Assembly (NCBI RefSeq): GCF_000173615.1
Contig: NZ_ABZS01000028.1
Span: 1 to 12,070, forward strand
Length of the DNA: 12,070 bases
DNA from: Sulfurihydrogenibium yellowstonense SS-5
Lineage (GTDB): Bacteria > Aquificota > Aquificia > Aquificales > Hydrogenothermaceae
Direction of reading: 5' to 3'
Below the pieces are notes generated by a model. The model saw only the letters and a program-made list of their open reading frames with translations, was not told the DNA's origin and searched no databases. Made by a program: the position numbers and the translations under genes. Positions 1 to 6,254 of the stretch are shown here, piece after piece. Within the stretch, counting starts at the first letter, position 1. The number at the start of each line of letters is the position of its first letter.

Positions 1-185
1 CAACTTCATCTACATTACCAAGTAAAAATTTTGGTAATGAAATAGATGCTCTCTACACTGTAAATTTAACAAAAAAGCTAAACTTCCTTGCAAAAGCTGC
101 ATGGTATAAGGGTAAAGACAACATGCCATCACCTTTTAAAAATGATTTAACAAAATACTGGATACAGCTTACCTATAGATATTAA
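1..185 (+). CDS. C-terminal end of an outer-membrane porin (partial)
   Basis: Only the last 60 codons are in the window, read in the frame starting at base 3 and stopping with TAA at 183-185. The peptide has the alternating polar/hydrophobic pattern of closing beta strands. It includes a G-N-E-I-D segment followed by a strand and short turn (N-L-T-K-K-L-N-F), a pattern I associate with the last strands of alginate-export-like and related porins. It ends in Q-L-T-Y-R-Y, and a terminal aromatic residue is the usual sorting signal of outer-membrane beta-barrels. The specific porin family and the substrate cannot be told from this fragment. A terminator follows at once, so the gene ends its transcript. 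Confidence 0.7.
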   Translation, partial: TSSTLPSKNFGNEIDALYTVNLTKKLNFLAKAAWYKGKDNMPSPFKNDLTKYWIQLTYRY

Positions 186-194
186 TCCCCATAG

Positions 195-218
195 AAGAGG
201 AGGGTAGCCCTCCTCTTT
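195..218 (+). terminator. Hairpin terminator of the upstream porin gene
   Basis: A perfect 9-10 bp GC-rich stem (AAGAGGAGGG at 195-204 pairing with CCCTCCTCTT at 208-217) closes a three-base loop, 10 bases after the stop codon. The following T-run is short (TTT then G), so it is a somewhat weak intrinsic terminator, but position and stem strength support the call. Confidence 0.8.
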
Positions 219-280
219 GTCCATCAATTCTTGACTTTCTCTACCTTCCGGAAGTGATATAACCTACAAAAATCAACGTT

Positions 281-308
281 GTCATTCTGTAGCCGTTGGA
301 AAAATCTT
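281..308 (+). repeat. Palindromic intergenic repeat, copy 1 (decayed)
   Basis: Begins GTCATTCTGTAGCCG, as in copy 2 (365-392), but its right half has drifted (TTGGAAAAATCTTA instead of GGCGAAGAATCTC), so the terminal inverted repeat ATTCT/AGAAT is damaged. Confidence 0.6.
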
Positions 309-364
309 ATACTTTTACCCAATTTCTCACTTAACACATACTTTATACCTCTAAAGTCTAAAAT

Positions 365-392
365 GTCATTCTGTAGCCGGCGAAGAATCTCC
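365..392 (+). repeat. Palindromic intergenic repeat, copy 2
   Basis: GTCATTCTGTAGCC followed by GGCGAAGAATCTCC. The ends carry the inverted repeat ATTCT...AGAAT, and the middle has GGC/GCC complementarity, so it can fold back. It belongs to the same family as 2104-2130, 2237-2263 and 2349-2375. Confidence 0.8.
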
Positions 393-430
393 TACTTCAA
401 CCCTCTTCCTTTCAAGTAACAATAAAAGAG

Positions 431-464
431 GAGATCCTTCGGACTAAAGCCATCAGGATAATGG
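431..464 (-). repeat. Palindromic intergenic repeat, copy 3 (opposite orientation)
   Basis: Starts GAGATCCTTCGGACT and ends CATCAGGATAATGGAC, which is the ATCCT/AGGAT variant of the family read in the opposite direction to copies 1 and 2. It is similar to 2282-2312 (reverse complement) and to 11246-11276. The conserved TTTTNGAACANTCT block follows 36 bases later. Confidence 0.75.
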
Positions 465-499
465 ACAAAAATAAACTCATTTTACACATACATTTATAA

Positions 500-527
500 A
501 ACTTACAGGAATTTTAGAACACTCTTG
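500..527 (+). repeat. 28-base repeated segment (pairs with 11288-11315)
   Basis: Compared base by base with 11288-11315 it matches at 23 of 28 positions without gaps; the core ATTTTNGAACANTCTTG is shared. A shorter third copy lies at 2386-2399. In all three places it lies just right of a palindromic repeat in the same orientation. Here its right end abuts the start of ammonium transporter homology. Confidence 0.65.
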
Positions 528-922
528 GCTTTGTAGATATAATCGGTAGCATAGTGATAGGTTTAGCATCTGGTATAGTCGGTTTTATTGGTGTTTACTG
601 GTTAAAATCTAAGTTAAAATACGATGATTCCTTAGATGCTTTTGGAGTGCATGGATTAAATGGCATATGGGGTGCAATTGCAACAGGTATTTTTGCTAAT
701 CCAAGCGTAAACTCTGCTGGAAAAGGTCTATTGTATGGCAATTCGGCACAAGTAATAGTCCAATTTGAAGCAGTTTTAGCTACAATAGTGTATACAGCAA
801 TTATGACAACTATTTTATACTTCATCACATCTGTTTTAACCGGTGGTGCAAGGGTTGACGAAGAAACTGAAGTTATCGGTCTTGATGAATCAGTTCATGG
901 AGAAAGAGGCTTTGAAATCTAA
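524..922 (+). pseudogene. amt: 5'-truncated ammonium transporter (Amt/AmtB) remnant
   Basis: The frame encodes the C-terminal third of an Amt-family ammonium channel. Homology begins near L-G-F-V-D at 524, runs through L-A-S-G-I-V-G-F-I-G, and includes D-D-S-L-D-A-F-G-V-H-G, which carries the second of the two pore histidines. It continues through the final membrane helices into a charged cytoplasmic tail. About 133 codons remain of the roughly 400 usual in the family; the N-terminal helices and the first pore histidine are missing. An in-frame TAG sits at 515-517. The first possible start is GTG at 554, without a ribosome binding site and inside a helix. No frameshifted upstream part is visible in 219-523, so this looks like a 5' deletion or replacement next to repeats. 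The remaining frame has no internal stop, so the event may be fairly recent. It is unlikely to make a working channel. Confidence 0.85.
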
Positions 923-953
923 TAAAAATTTTAATTTAAAGGAGGTATTTGTC

Positions 954-1997
954 ATGAAAAAATTAGCAGTACTATCAGGAGCAATCTTCAGCGTTGCAGT
1001 TGCAAATGCTGGACAGATTACTGTAGCAAACAGTGATATTAAGGTTGATGGAGCATTGACAACAGGCTATTTTACATCAAACAATACTGGTTCAAGTAAT
1101 CATGACAGCTTTAAAGTATCTAACTTTATTCTTGGGCTTAGCTCTGATGCAAAAGATGGAGGAATTGGCTTTAATGTAGGATTTGGAACAGTATTACTTC
1201 CAACAGTTTATGATGGTGGATTGGTTGATAACAAAGCAATCATAAACAAAAGCTTTGGACCTATCTATGCAGTATTAAGCTATAAACCAATCAGCAGTCT
1301 AATACTTGATGCAGGATTACTTACAACAAACATTGGATACGAACTTGCAACATCATTTACAAATCCAAACATCACATACGGAGCTGTATGGTCTGCACAG
1401 CCGTTTATTTATCCCGGTGCAAGAATCACTTATGCGTTAGGAGATATTAAATTCTATGCAGAAGCAAACAAAGATAAAGGATATTCAGATGGAAGCACTT
1501 TACTTCCAACTTCTGGAGCTTATGCGGTAGGTTCTCTCGGTACACTTTATGGTGTTAATTATGCAATATCTTATTATGATTACACAGCATATAAAAACTT
1601 GGTAGATATTGTTCTTTCAAAATCTATTAACGATAATTTAGACGTAGGAATTAACTTTGACTATCAATGGTTAGATAGTACAGCAAAAGTTTCTGGACAT
1701 GATAGTAAAGGCTACGGTATAGCTGGTTATATTATTCCAAAATCTGGTAATTTTTCTTTACCTGTGAGAATTGAGTATGTGAATGGTGGTTCTAAGGGAA
1801 AAGAAAGTGGTATCTATAGTAGTGCATCTAAAGCCTGGACTATTACAGCAACTCCAACATTTAGACCAACAAAAAACACATACGTTAAAACTGAAGTTTC
1901 TTATGTAGATTCAGATAACAAAATATTTAAAGATAGTTCTGGAAATCCAAAAGATACGAAAGTATCTGCTGCTGCTGAGTTAGGATTTTTGTTCTAA
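954..1997 (+). CDS. Outer-membrane beta-barrel porin-like protein
   Basis: A 347-residue protein. I chose the ATG at 954 because AAAGGAGGT lies 7 bases upstream at 938-946 and the N-terminus is then a clean signal peptide: M-K-K, a hydrophobic stretch, and A-N-A before a likely cut after residue 19. An earlier in-frame ATG at 843 lies inside the amt remnant and would bury this signal. The mature part alternates polar and hydrophobic residues throughout, has many Gly/Tyr/Ser turns, and ends in G-F-L-F with a terminal phenylalanine. These are signs of an outer-membrane barrel. Its substrate is unknown. It starts 31 bases after the amt remnant and was probably once cotranscribed with it. With the 5' part of amt gone, its present promoter is unclear. 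No strong terminator follows directly; the nearest hairpin with a T-run is within the repeat at 2282-2321. Confidence 0.8.
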   Translation: MKKLAVLSGAIFSVAVANAGQITVANSDIKVDGALTTGYFTSNNTGSSNHDSFKVSNFILGLSSDAKDGGIGFNVGFGTVLLPTVYDGGLVDNKAIINKSFGPIYAVLSYKPISSLILDAGLLTTNIGYELATSFTNPNITYGAVWSAQPFIYPGARITYALGDIKFYAEANKDKGYSDGSTLLPTSGAYAVGSLGTLYGVNYAISYYDYTAYKNLVDIVLSKSINDNLDVGINFDYQWLDSTAKVSGHDSKGYGIAGYIIPKSGNFSLPVRIEYVNGGSKGKESGIYSSASKAWTITATPTFRPTKNTYVKTEVSYVDSDNKIFKDSSGNPKDTKVSAAAELGFLF

Positions 1998-2049
1998 CAA
2001 GCTTTAAGCTGTAGTCTGAAAAGTTTCCTCTTAAAAAGGTAGAAAGTGA

Positions 2050-2077
2050 GTAGAGGCAATTCAAGAATTACCCATAC
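2050..2077. repeat. Degenerate 28-base palindrome, second repeat family
   Basis: GTAGAGGCAATTC and GAATTACCCATAC flank a central AA; 10 of 13 positions pair across the centre. The preceding AAAGTGAGTAG (2043-2053) recurs on the minus strand as AAAAAGTGAGTAG (11407-11395), just after the EAL gene. A weaker relative (reverse complement, TCAAGAATT and GTAGAG) lies around 225-246. Confidence 0.5.
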
Positions 2078-2103
2078 AATGAATAAGTGAGAATTAAAAG
2101 ACG

Positions 2104-2130
2104 GAGATTCTTAGCTGGCTACAGAATGAC
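2104..2130 (-). repeat. Palindromic intergenic repeat, copy 4
   Basis: GAGATTCTTAGCTGGC then TACAGAATGAC. The terminal inverted repeat ATTCT/AGAAT is intact; the TAGC/GGCT centre is slightly drifted. It is in reverse orientation relative to copy 2. Confidence 0.8.
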
Positions 2131-2175
2131 AAATAATGTTATCTTTTCTTTAATGTTTATCATTCAACCTATTTT

Positions 2176-2203
2176 GTCATCCAGCAGCGTAGTGGAGGGT
2201 CTC
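2176..2203 (+). repeat. Palindromic intergenic repeat, copy 5 (decayed)
   Basis: GTCATCCAGCAGCGTAG then TGGAGGGTCTC. It has the GTCATCC left end and GGGTCTC right end of the family with a divergent centre (CAGCAGCGTAGTGG), so it is a drifted or variant copy. Confidence 0.55.
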
Positions 2204-2236
2204 ATTTTTTAATGTTTTTTTGGAAATAGGAGATGG

Positions 2237-2263
2237 GAGATTCTTCGCCGGCTGCAGAATGAT
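2237..2263 (-). repeat. Palindromic intergenic repeat, copy 6
   Basis: GAGATTCTTCGCCGGCTGCA followed by GAATGAT. The ends ATTCT/AGAAT pair, and the centre contains the palindrome GCCGGC. It is near-identical to the reverse complement of copy 2. Confidence 0.8.
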
Positions 2264-2281
2264 ACCATTGAGTCGTTCCGT

Positions 2282-2321
2282 GTCATCCTGAGGACGAAGT
2301 CCGAAGGATCTTCTTTTTTTT
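2282..2321 (+). repeat. Palindromic intergenic repeat, copy 7, with terminator-like T-run
   Basis: This is the best-preserved hairpin of the family. ATCCT (2285-2289) pairs with AGGAT (2305-2309), GGAC (2292-2295) pairs with GTCC (2299-2302), the loop is GAA, and a symmetric GA/GA internal loop lies between the two stems. It is followed by CTTC and eight T residues (2314-2321). It could therefore act as a plus-strand intrinsic terminator, 290 bases after the porin stop and about 500 before acs. Confidence 0.7.
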
Positions 2322-2348
2322 GATTTTTGTCTTGAAAAGAAAAAACAC

Positions 2349-2375
2349 GAGATTCTTCGCTTCGCTCAGAATGAC
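2349..2375 (-). repeat. Palindromic intergenic repeat, copy 8
   Basis: GAGATTCTTCGCTTCGC then TCAGAATGACA. This matches the form of the repeat that I recall as widespread in unrelated bacterial genomes. On the minus strand it is read as C-H-S-E-R-S-E-E-S-R in one frame. ATTCT/AGAAT form the outer stem. Confidence 0.85.
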
Positions 2376-2385
2376 AATGTTGGTT

Positions 2386-2399
2386 TTTTGGAACAGTCT
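2386..2399 (+). repeat. TTTTNGAACANTCT block, third copy
   Basis: TTTTGGAACAGTCT matches the core of the 28-base segments at 500-527 and 11288-11315 and begins 11 bases after palindrome copy 8, on the same side and in the same orientation as in the other two places. Confidence 0.5.
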
Positions 2400-2647
2400 C
2401 AATAATAGACAAGGCAATACCTTTCCGTACATAAGGATTGATTAGCAATAGACAAGAAGTGAGATTTTTATTTAATAGTTATTCATCACTTTTCACTTAT
2501 TCCAAAGGGTTTAGTTTTACAAAAATTGCCAATTTCTCACCTCCAAGGTATTTTTAAAAATGCCTATTTATCAAAATCTTATGTTATTTTTTTAAATTTC
2601 TTAACATTTATTTCGTGTTAAATTGTTGCATAAAAAATATGTAATCA

Positions 2648-2656
2648 AACAGTGTT
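2648..2656. promoter_or_regulatory. Candidate operator 1 (AAC-AGT-GTT)
   Basis: A 9-base dyad, AAC-AGT-GTT, without extended symmetry (flanks CA and AT). Its centre is exactly 77 bases before that of candidate operator 2. Confidence 0.4.
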
Positions 2657-2723
2657 ATATTAAAAAATAATTAAATTTTAATATTTTTTTAAACTAAAAT
2701 ATGATATATTATTACATTTAATA

Positions 2724-2734
2724 AAACAGTGTTT
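2724..2734. promoter_or_regulatory. Candidate operator 2 (AAAC-AGT-GTTT)
   Basis: A perfect 11-base dyad with the same centre (AGT) as candidate operator 1. Its centre is exactly 77 bases before that of candidate operator 3. Confidence 0.45.
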
Positions 2735-2799
2735 GAAAATTGTTAAAAAATTTGACAAACAATTTATTTTCAGTAAAATACTGTTTGATTTTAATAAAA

Positions 2800-2812
2800 A
2801 TAACTCTGTTAT
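2800..2812. promoter_or_regulatory. Candidate operator 3 (ATAAC-TCT-GTTAT)
   Basis: A perfect 13-base dyad directly against the acs ribosome binding site (AGGAGGT at 2813-2819). The ATAAC/GTTAT arms match those of candidate operator 4 upstream of the porin/actP operon. Confidence 0.45.
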
Positions 2813-2825
2813 AGGAGGTTTAAAA

Positions 2826-4718
2826 ATGGAAAAGGCAGATTTACTTTTAAAAGTTGATGAAAAATACTATCCGCCAAAGGAGATAGTAGAAAATGCTTGG
2901 GTTAAGGATTATGAATCACTTTACAAGAAGTCTATCGAGAATAGAGAGGCTTTCTATGAAGAGATTGCCAACGAATTAGAATGGTTTCAAAAGTGGGATA
3001 AAGTTTTAGAATGGAACTATCCTTATGCAAAATGGTTTGTAAATGCGAAGACAAACATAACTTATAACTGTATAGACAGGCATGTAAAAAATGGCAAAAG
3101 AAATAAGGTAGCTTTTATCTCGGTAGATGAAGAAGGAAATGAGAGAAAGGTAACTTACGGTGAGCTTTTAGATTTAGTTAGCAGGCTTGCAAATGGATTA
3201 AAATCTCTTGGAATTAAAAAAGGTGATAGGGTTTCTATCTACATGCCTAACACTGTTGAAGCTGCAATAGCAATGCTTGCTTGTGCAAGGATCGGGGCTA
3301 TACATAGCGTAGTTTTTGCAGGATTTAGCGAAGGAGCTTTAAAAATCAGAATAGATGATGCTAAGGCTAAAGCTGTAATTACTGCAACCTATACAAAAAG
3401 AAGAGGTAAAAAAATACCATTATTCCCAACAGTAAAAGAAGCAATTAGAGATTTAGATTTTGTAGAAAAAATAATACTTTGGGATAGAGATAACGAGCTT
3501 TCAGACGAGTATGAGGAGCATAACGTGGTAGATTTTTACAAACTTATCAAAAATTCATCAAAAGATTGTCCGCCTGAGATTCAAGACGCAGAAGACCCAT
3601 TATTCATTCTTTATACATCAGGAACAACAGGAAAGCCAAAAGGTGTCCTTCATACAACCGGCGGATATATGGTTAATACATACATGACTTCAAAATATGT
3701 TTTTGACTTAAAAGAGAATGATATTTACTGGTGTACGGCAGACGTAGGTTGGATTACTGGTCATAGCTATATTGTTTATGGACCTTTGGCTAACGGTGTT
3801 ACTTCAATCATGATGGAAGGTGTGCCGGTATATCCACATCCGGGTATTTGGTGGGAGTATGTAGAAAAGTATGGCGTTAACGTGTTCTACACAGCACCAA
3901 CTGCCATAAGAATGTTAATGAGATTTGGAGATGATATACCGGCTAAGTATGATTTGTCAACACTGAAGGTTTTAGGTTCTGTTGGTGAACCAATCAATCC
4001 AGAGGCTTGGCTATGGTACTACAAAAACATAGGAAGAGGAAAAGCGGTAATCGTAGATACATGGTGGCAAACTGAAACAGGAGCTCATATGATTACAACA
4101 GTCCCAAGCTATCCTGCAAAGCCGGGCAAAGCTGGTAAGCCAATGTTTGGAATTGAAGTTGCAGTAGTAGATAAACAAGGAAATCCAATGCCACCAAACC
4201 AAGTTGGTCATTTAGTAATCAAAAACCCATGGCCTTCTATGCTTAGAACTTGCTGGGGAGAGCCGGAAAGATATGAAAAATACTGGAATGAGATACCCGG
4301 CTACTATTCAGCAGGAGACTTAGCTGCGATAGATGAAGAAGGTTATGTGATGGTTGTTGGTAGAGCTGATGATGTTTTAAGTGTAGCAGGACACAGAATC
4401 GGTACTGCAGAAGTTGAATCAGCTATTGTAGAAAACCATGCGGTTGCAGAAGCAGCTGTAATCGGTAAGCCAAACGAAATCAAAGGTGAATCTATCAAAG
4501 CGTTTGTAATCTTAAAAGAAGGATATGAGCCTTCAGAAGAGTTAAAAGAAAGAATTAAAGACACTGTAAGAGATGTTCTTGGACCAATAGCTGTTCCTGA
4601 TGAGATTGAGTTTGTTGATAAATTACCAAAAACAAGAAGCGGAAAAATAATGAGAAGATTGTTAAAAGCAAGAGAACTTGGCTTAGAAATTGGCGATACT
4701 TCAACATTAGAAGAATAA
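2826..4718 (+). CDS. acs: Acetyl-CoA synthetase (AMP-forming)
   Basis: A 630-residue enzyme that turns acetate, ATP and CoA into acetyl-CoA, AMP and pyrophosphate in the cytoplasm. Full-length Acs is usually about 630-660 residues. I chose the ATG at 2826, with AGGAGGT 6 bases upstream; an in-frame ATG at 2733 would add 31 Lys/Phe/Asn-rich residues unlike Acs and has no such site. Visible family motifs are the ATP phosphate-binding loop Y-T-S-G-T-T-G-K-P-K-G (263-273), T-W-W-Q-T-E-T-G (412-419; Trp414 is the residue known to restrict the acyl pocket to acetate), Asp498 in S-A-G-D-L, the hinge region G-R-A-D-D-V (512-517), and P-K-T-R-S-G-K near the C-terminus. Lys607 in that last motif is the catalytic lysine that protein acetyltransferases modify in other bacteria. 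The gene is monocistronic, with its own terminator, and lies just upstream of the acetate-uptake operon. Identity is near certain. Confidence 0.97.
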   Translation: MEKADLLLKVDEKYYPPKEIVENAWVKDYESLYKKSIENREAFYEEIANELEWFQKWDKVLEWNYPYAKWFVNAKTNITYNCIDRHVKNGKRNKVAFISVDEEGNERKVTYGELLDLVSRLANGLKSLGIKKGDRVSIYMPNTVEAAIAMLACARIGAIHSVVFAGFSEGALKIRIDDAKAKAVITATYTKRRGKKIPLFPTVKEAIRDLDFVEKIILWDRDNELSDEYEEHNVVDFYKLIKNSSKDCPPEIQDAEDPLFILYTSGTTGKPKGVLHTTGGYMVNTYMTSKYVFDLKENDIYWCTADVGWITGHSYIVYGPLANGVTSIMMEGVPVYPHPGIWWEYVEKYGVNVFYTAPTAIRMLMRFGDDIPAKYDLSTLKVLGSVGEPINPEAWLWYYKNIGRGKAVIVDTWWQTETGAHMITTVPSYPAKPGKAGKPMFGIEVAVVDKQGNPMPPNQVGHLVIKNPWPSMLRTCWGEPERYEKYWNEIPGYYSAGDLAAIDEEGYVMVVGRADDVLSVAGHRIGTAEVESAIVENHAVAEAAVIGKPNEIKGESIKAFVILKEGYEPSEELKERIKDTVRDVLGPIAVPDEIEFVDKLPKTRSGKIMRRLLKARELGLEIGDTSTLEE

Positions 4719-4731
4719 GATTTTTCAGACG

Positions 4732-4758
4732 CCCTCCTTTCAAAAGGAGGGTTTTTTT
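4732..4758 (+). terminator. Intrinsic terminator of acs
   Basis: CCCTCCTT (4732-4739) pairs with AAGGAGGG (4744-4751) around a TCAA loop, followed by seven T residues (4752-4758). It begins 13 bases after the acs stop codon. It separates acs from the downstream porin/actP operon, so the two transcripts should have separate promoters. Confidence 0.95.
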
Positions 4759-4777
4759 ATTGATTTTTAAAGCAAAA

Positions 4778-4792
4778 TATAACAATGTTATA
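4778..4792. promoter_or_regulatory. Candidate operator 4 (TATAAC-AAT-GTTATA)
   Basis: A perfect 15-base dyad in the 86-base gap between the acs terminator and the porin start. It has the same AAC-N2T-GTT core and spacing as the dyads before acs. It contains TATA sequences that could be part of a -10 element, so a bound protein would probably block or tune the promoter. Confidence 0.5.
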
Positions 4793-4801
4793 AAGATGGT
4801 A

Positions 4802-4818
4802 TTAAAACGATGTTTTAA
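4802..4818. promoter_or_regulatory. Candidate operator 5 (TTAAAAC-GAT-GTTTTAA)
   Basis: A perfect 17-base dyad and the most extended of the five. Its centre lies 25 bases downstream of that of candidate operator 4 and 35 bases before the porin start codon. Confidence 0.5.
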
Positions 4819-4844
4819 ATAAAATTTTATAAAAGGAGGTTGAC

Positions 4845-6230
4845 ATGAAAAAAATACTTTTAGCAGCAGCATTGTTATCAGCCACAGCAAGCCAAACTAT
4901 GGCAGCTAATGACCTTGAATCTGCATTCAAAGAATCAAAGGTTATGGGACAGTTTAGAGCTTTCTACATTGATAGAAATTACGACGGAGCTACCTTTAGT
5001 AGAAATGATAGGTCAGCTTTTGCAATTGGTGGAAAGTTTGGCTTTGAGACTGCAGCAGTAAATGGCTTAAAATTTGGAATCATGGCTTATTCTACAAACG
5101 GAATCAACACAAACAGAATGGGTGGAACTAATCCACACTTAGACCCTTCTTTATTTGGAAAAGATAGAAAAAGCGTCACTTATATCGGTCAGTTGTATTT
5201 AGATTACAAATACCAAAACACAGCTGTTAAGATTGGAAGACAAGAGATTAACACTCCAATGGCTGGCATGGACGATGCAAGAATGCTTCCAAACCTTTTT
5301 GAAGGTGCGTTAATCACAAATAAAGATATTCCAAAAACAACCATCATAGCAGGACACTTTTGGAATATGGCATACGGAACATTTGCAAACGCTTACTCTG
5401 CTTGTTCTTATTTAAGTTTACAATCAGGTTATGGTTGTGGTGGATATTCTGGATCAAATCTGAGTGCGAGTGGTTTAGGCTTAGCTAAGTATGACACAGG
5501 AAATTTCTTAAACATGGGTAAACAAGCTATTGGAAAAGCAAACGCCGGTGTTTCTGTGATTGCTGTAATCTACGAAGGGATACCAAACTTAAAGCTTCAG
5601 GCTTGGGACTACTACGCATGGGATATGCTTAACATTTTATACTTACAAGGTGATTATACGTTAAAACTATCTGATGTAAAAACTACATTGTCAGCTCAGT
5701 ATATCAACGAAACAAACGTTGGAAACAACATTAAAAATGTATTTGGAAAAGAAGTTGGGGCAAATTTATTTGGTGCTAAGGTAAACTTTAATATTCCGGT
5801 GCCTGTAGTTGAAAACTTTAATCTTTATGCTGCATACTCTCAAACCGGAAAAGATGAAGGAAAACTTTTTAACGGTGGATTATTCACCCCATGGGGTGGA
5901 ACACCTGGATTTGTACAAGGTACTGTTACAAGGCTTGGTTATGTAGCTGATACATCTGCATGGAAGGTTGGAACATCTTTTGACATAATCAAAGGATTAA
6001 ACTTGCACCTTGCATACTCGTATTTTAACGTAGGAAGTAAAGCTGAGTATTATAAAGATTCATCTGGTAATTTTAAAACCCACGATGCTTCAGAAACAAA
6101 CTGGGACTTAACATGGAAATGTAGATTAGTTAAAAACCTTGAATTAAGGGCAAGAGGAATTTACACATGGAACTTTGTGCCGGGTCAAAACTTTACAGAA
6201 TACAGACTTATCGCAAATTATAATTTCTAA
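4845..6230 (+). CDS. OprD-family outer-membrane porin
   Basis: A 461-residue protein and the first gene of the acetate-uptake operon. AAGGAGGT (4833-4840) precedes the ATG. Residues 1-20 are a signal peptide ending in T-M-A before the mature A-N-D-L-E. The start of the mature protein (G-Q-F-R-A-F-Y-I-D-R), the A-I-G-G-K-F-G-F-E-T segment, and K-I-G-R-Q-E-I-N-T-P followed by D-D-A-R-M-L-P-N-L-F-E-G-A are hallmarks of the OprD family (substrate-selective porins of Pseudomonas and of Campylobacterota relatives). The chain ends in a phenylalanine (Y-N-F), as expected for a barrel. Cys187 and Cys198 sit in a Gly/Ser-rich stretch that is probably an exposed loop, and could form a disulfide. The yjcH-like gene follows after 24 bases. 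From its place before yjcH and actP I infer that it admits acetate or other small carboxylates. OprD family membership is solid; the substrate is not shown. Confidence 0.88.
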   Translation: MKKILLAAALLSATASQTMAANDLESAFKESKVMGQFRAFYIDRNYDGATFSRNDRSAFAIGGKFGFETAAVNGLKFGIMAYSTNGINTNRMGGTNPHLDPSLFGKDRKSVTYIGQLYLDYKYQNTAVKIGRQEINTPMAGMDDARMLPNLFEGALITNKDIPKTTIIAGHFWNMAYGTFANAYSACSYLSLQSGYGCGGYSGSNLSASGLGLAKYDTGNFLNMGKQAIGKANAGVSVIAVIYEGIPNLKLQAWDYYAWDMLNILYLQGDYTLKLSDVKTTLSAQYINETNVGNNIKNVFGKEVGANLFGAKVNFNIPVPVVENFNLYAAYSQTGKDEGKLFNGGLFTPWGGTPGFVQGTVTRLGYVADTSAWKVGTSFDIIKGLNLHLAYSYFNVGSKAEYYKDSSGNFKTHDASETNWDLTWKCRLVKNLELRARGIYTWNFVPGQNFTEYRLIANYNF

Positions 6231-6254
6231 TAATTTAAAAAGGGAGGTAAGGCT

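Larger units (their letters stand above)
219..523. other. Gene-free stretch filled with repeats
   Basis: I see no gene here. The stretch holds three copies of a short palindromic repeat (281-308, 365-392, 431-464). It also holds an imperfect direct repeat of a CTCANTTNACACATAC sequence (326-347 and 476-498), and the left part of a 28-base segment (500-527) that recurs near 11300. Stops occur in all frames. The right edge coincides with the point where ammonium transporter homology begins, so the region probably replaced the 5' part of that gene. Confidence 0.7.
1998..2580. other. Gene-free stretch dominated by intergenic repeats
   Basis: No real gene is visible. The stretch holds a degenerate 28-base palindrome (2050-2077), five copies of the short palindromic repeat family (2104-2375), a TTTTGGAACAGTCT block (2386-2399), and a 10-base direct repeat AATAGACAAG (2404-2413 and 2447-2456). 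The sequence CCAATTTCTCAC at 2529-2540 also occurs at 319-330. The one sizeable open frame, on the minus strand at 2209-2448, is just translated repeat (it contains C-H-S-E-R-S-E-E-S-R), a peptide that appears as a spurious prediction in many genomes. Confidence 0.7.
2581..2825 (+). promoter_or_regulatory. AT-rich acs promoter and leader region
   Basis: About 245 bases of extremely AT-rich DNA precede acs, in contrast to the repeat-rich DNA before it. No convincing sigma-70 -35/-10 pair stands out; TATATT at 2705-2710 is a possible -10. The region contains three AAC-N3-GTT dyads (2648-2656, 2725-2733, 2802-2810), a wider TTAACA-N9-TGTTAA inverted repeat (2601-2621), and a CAAACA/TGTTTG inverted repeat (2756-2761 and 2782-2787). 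Together they suggest that acs is controlled by a DNA-binding regulator. The start of transcription is not determined. Confidence 0.55.

Noticed and set aside
281..464. Possible CRISPR array in the first gap
   Set aside because: Only three copies, in mixed orientation, uneven spacing and with drifted ends; these are dispersed palindromic repeats, not regular direct repeats with spacers.
843..953. Earlier ATG for the first porin
   Set aside because: It would overlap the amt remnant out of frame and hide the clear signal peptide that begins at 954.
2209..2448. 79-codon minus-strand open frame
   Set aside because: It is translated repeat DNA (contains C-H-S-E-R-S-E-E-S-R), with no plausible ribosome binding site, and spans three repeat elements.
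2612..2627. Possible sigma-54 promoter (GTGTTAAATTGTTGCA) before acs
   Set aside because: The -12 half (TTGCA) fits but the essential GG of the -24 element is missing.
2733..2825. 31-codon N-terminal extension of acs from the ATG at 2733
   Set aside because: The extension is unlike Acs and lacks a ribosome binding site, whereas the ATG at 2826 has AGGAGGT at ideal spacing and a normal Acs N-terminus.
3249..3800. AAC-N3-GTT motifs inside acs (3249-3257 and 3792-3800)
   Set aside because: They lie in coding sequence, encode conserved residues, and their number is about what chance predicts, so I do not count them as operators.
4555..4890. Minus-strand open frame across the acs terminator and porin promoter
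   Set aside because: It is a shadow frame: it crosses the intrinsic terminator, has no family features, and is antisense to acs and the porin signal peptide.
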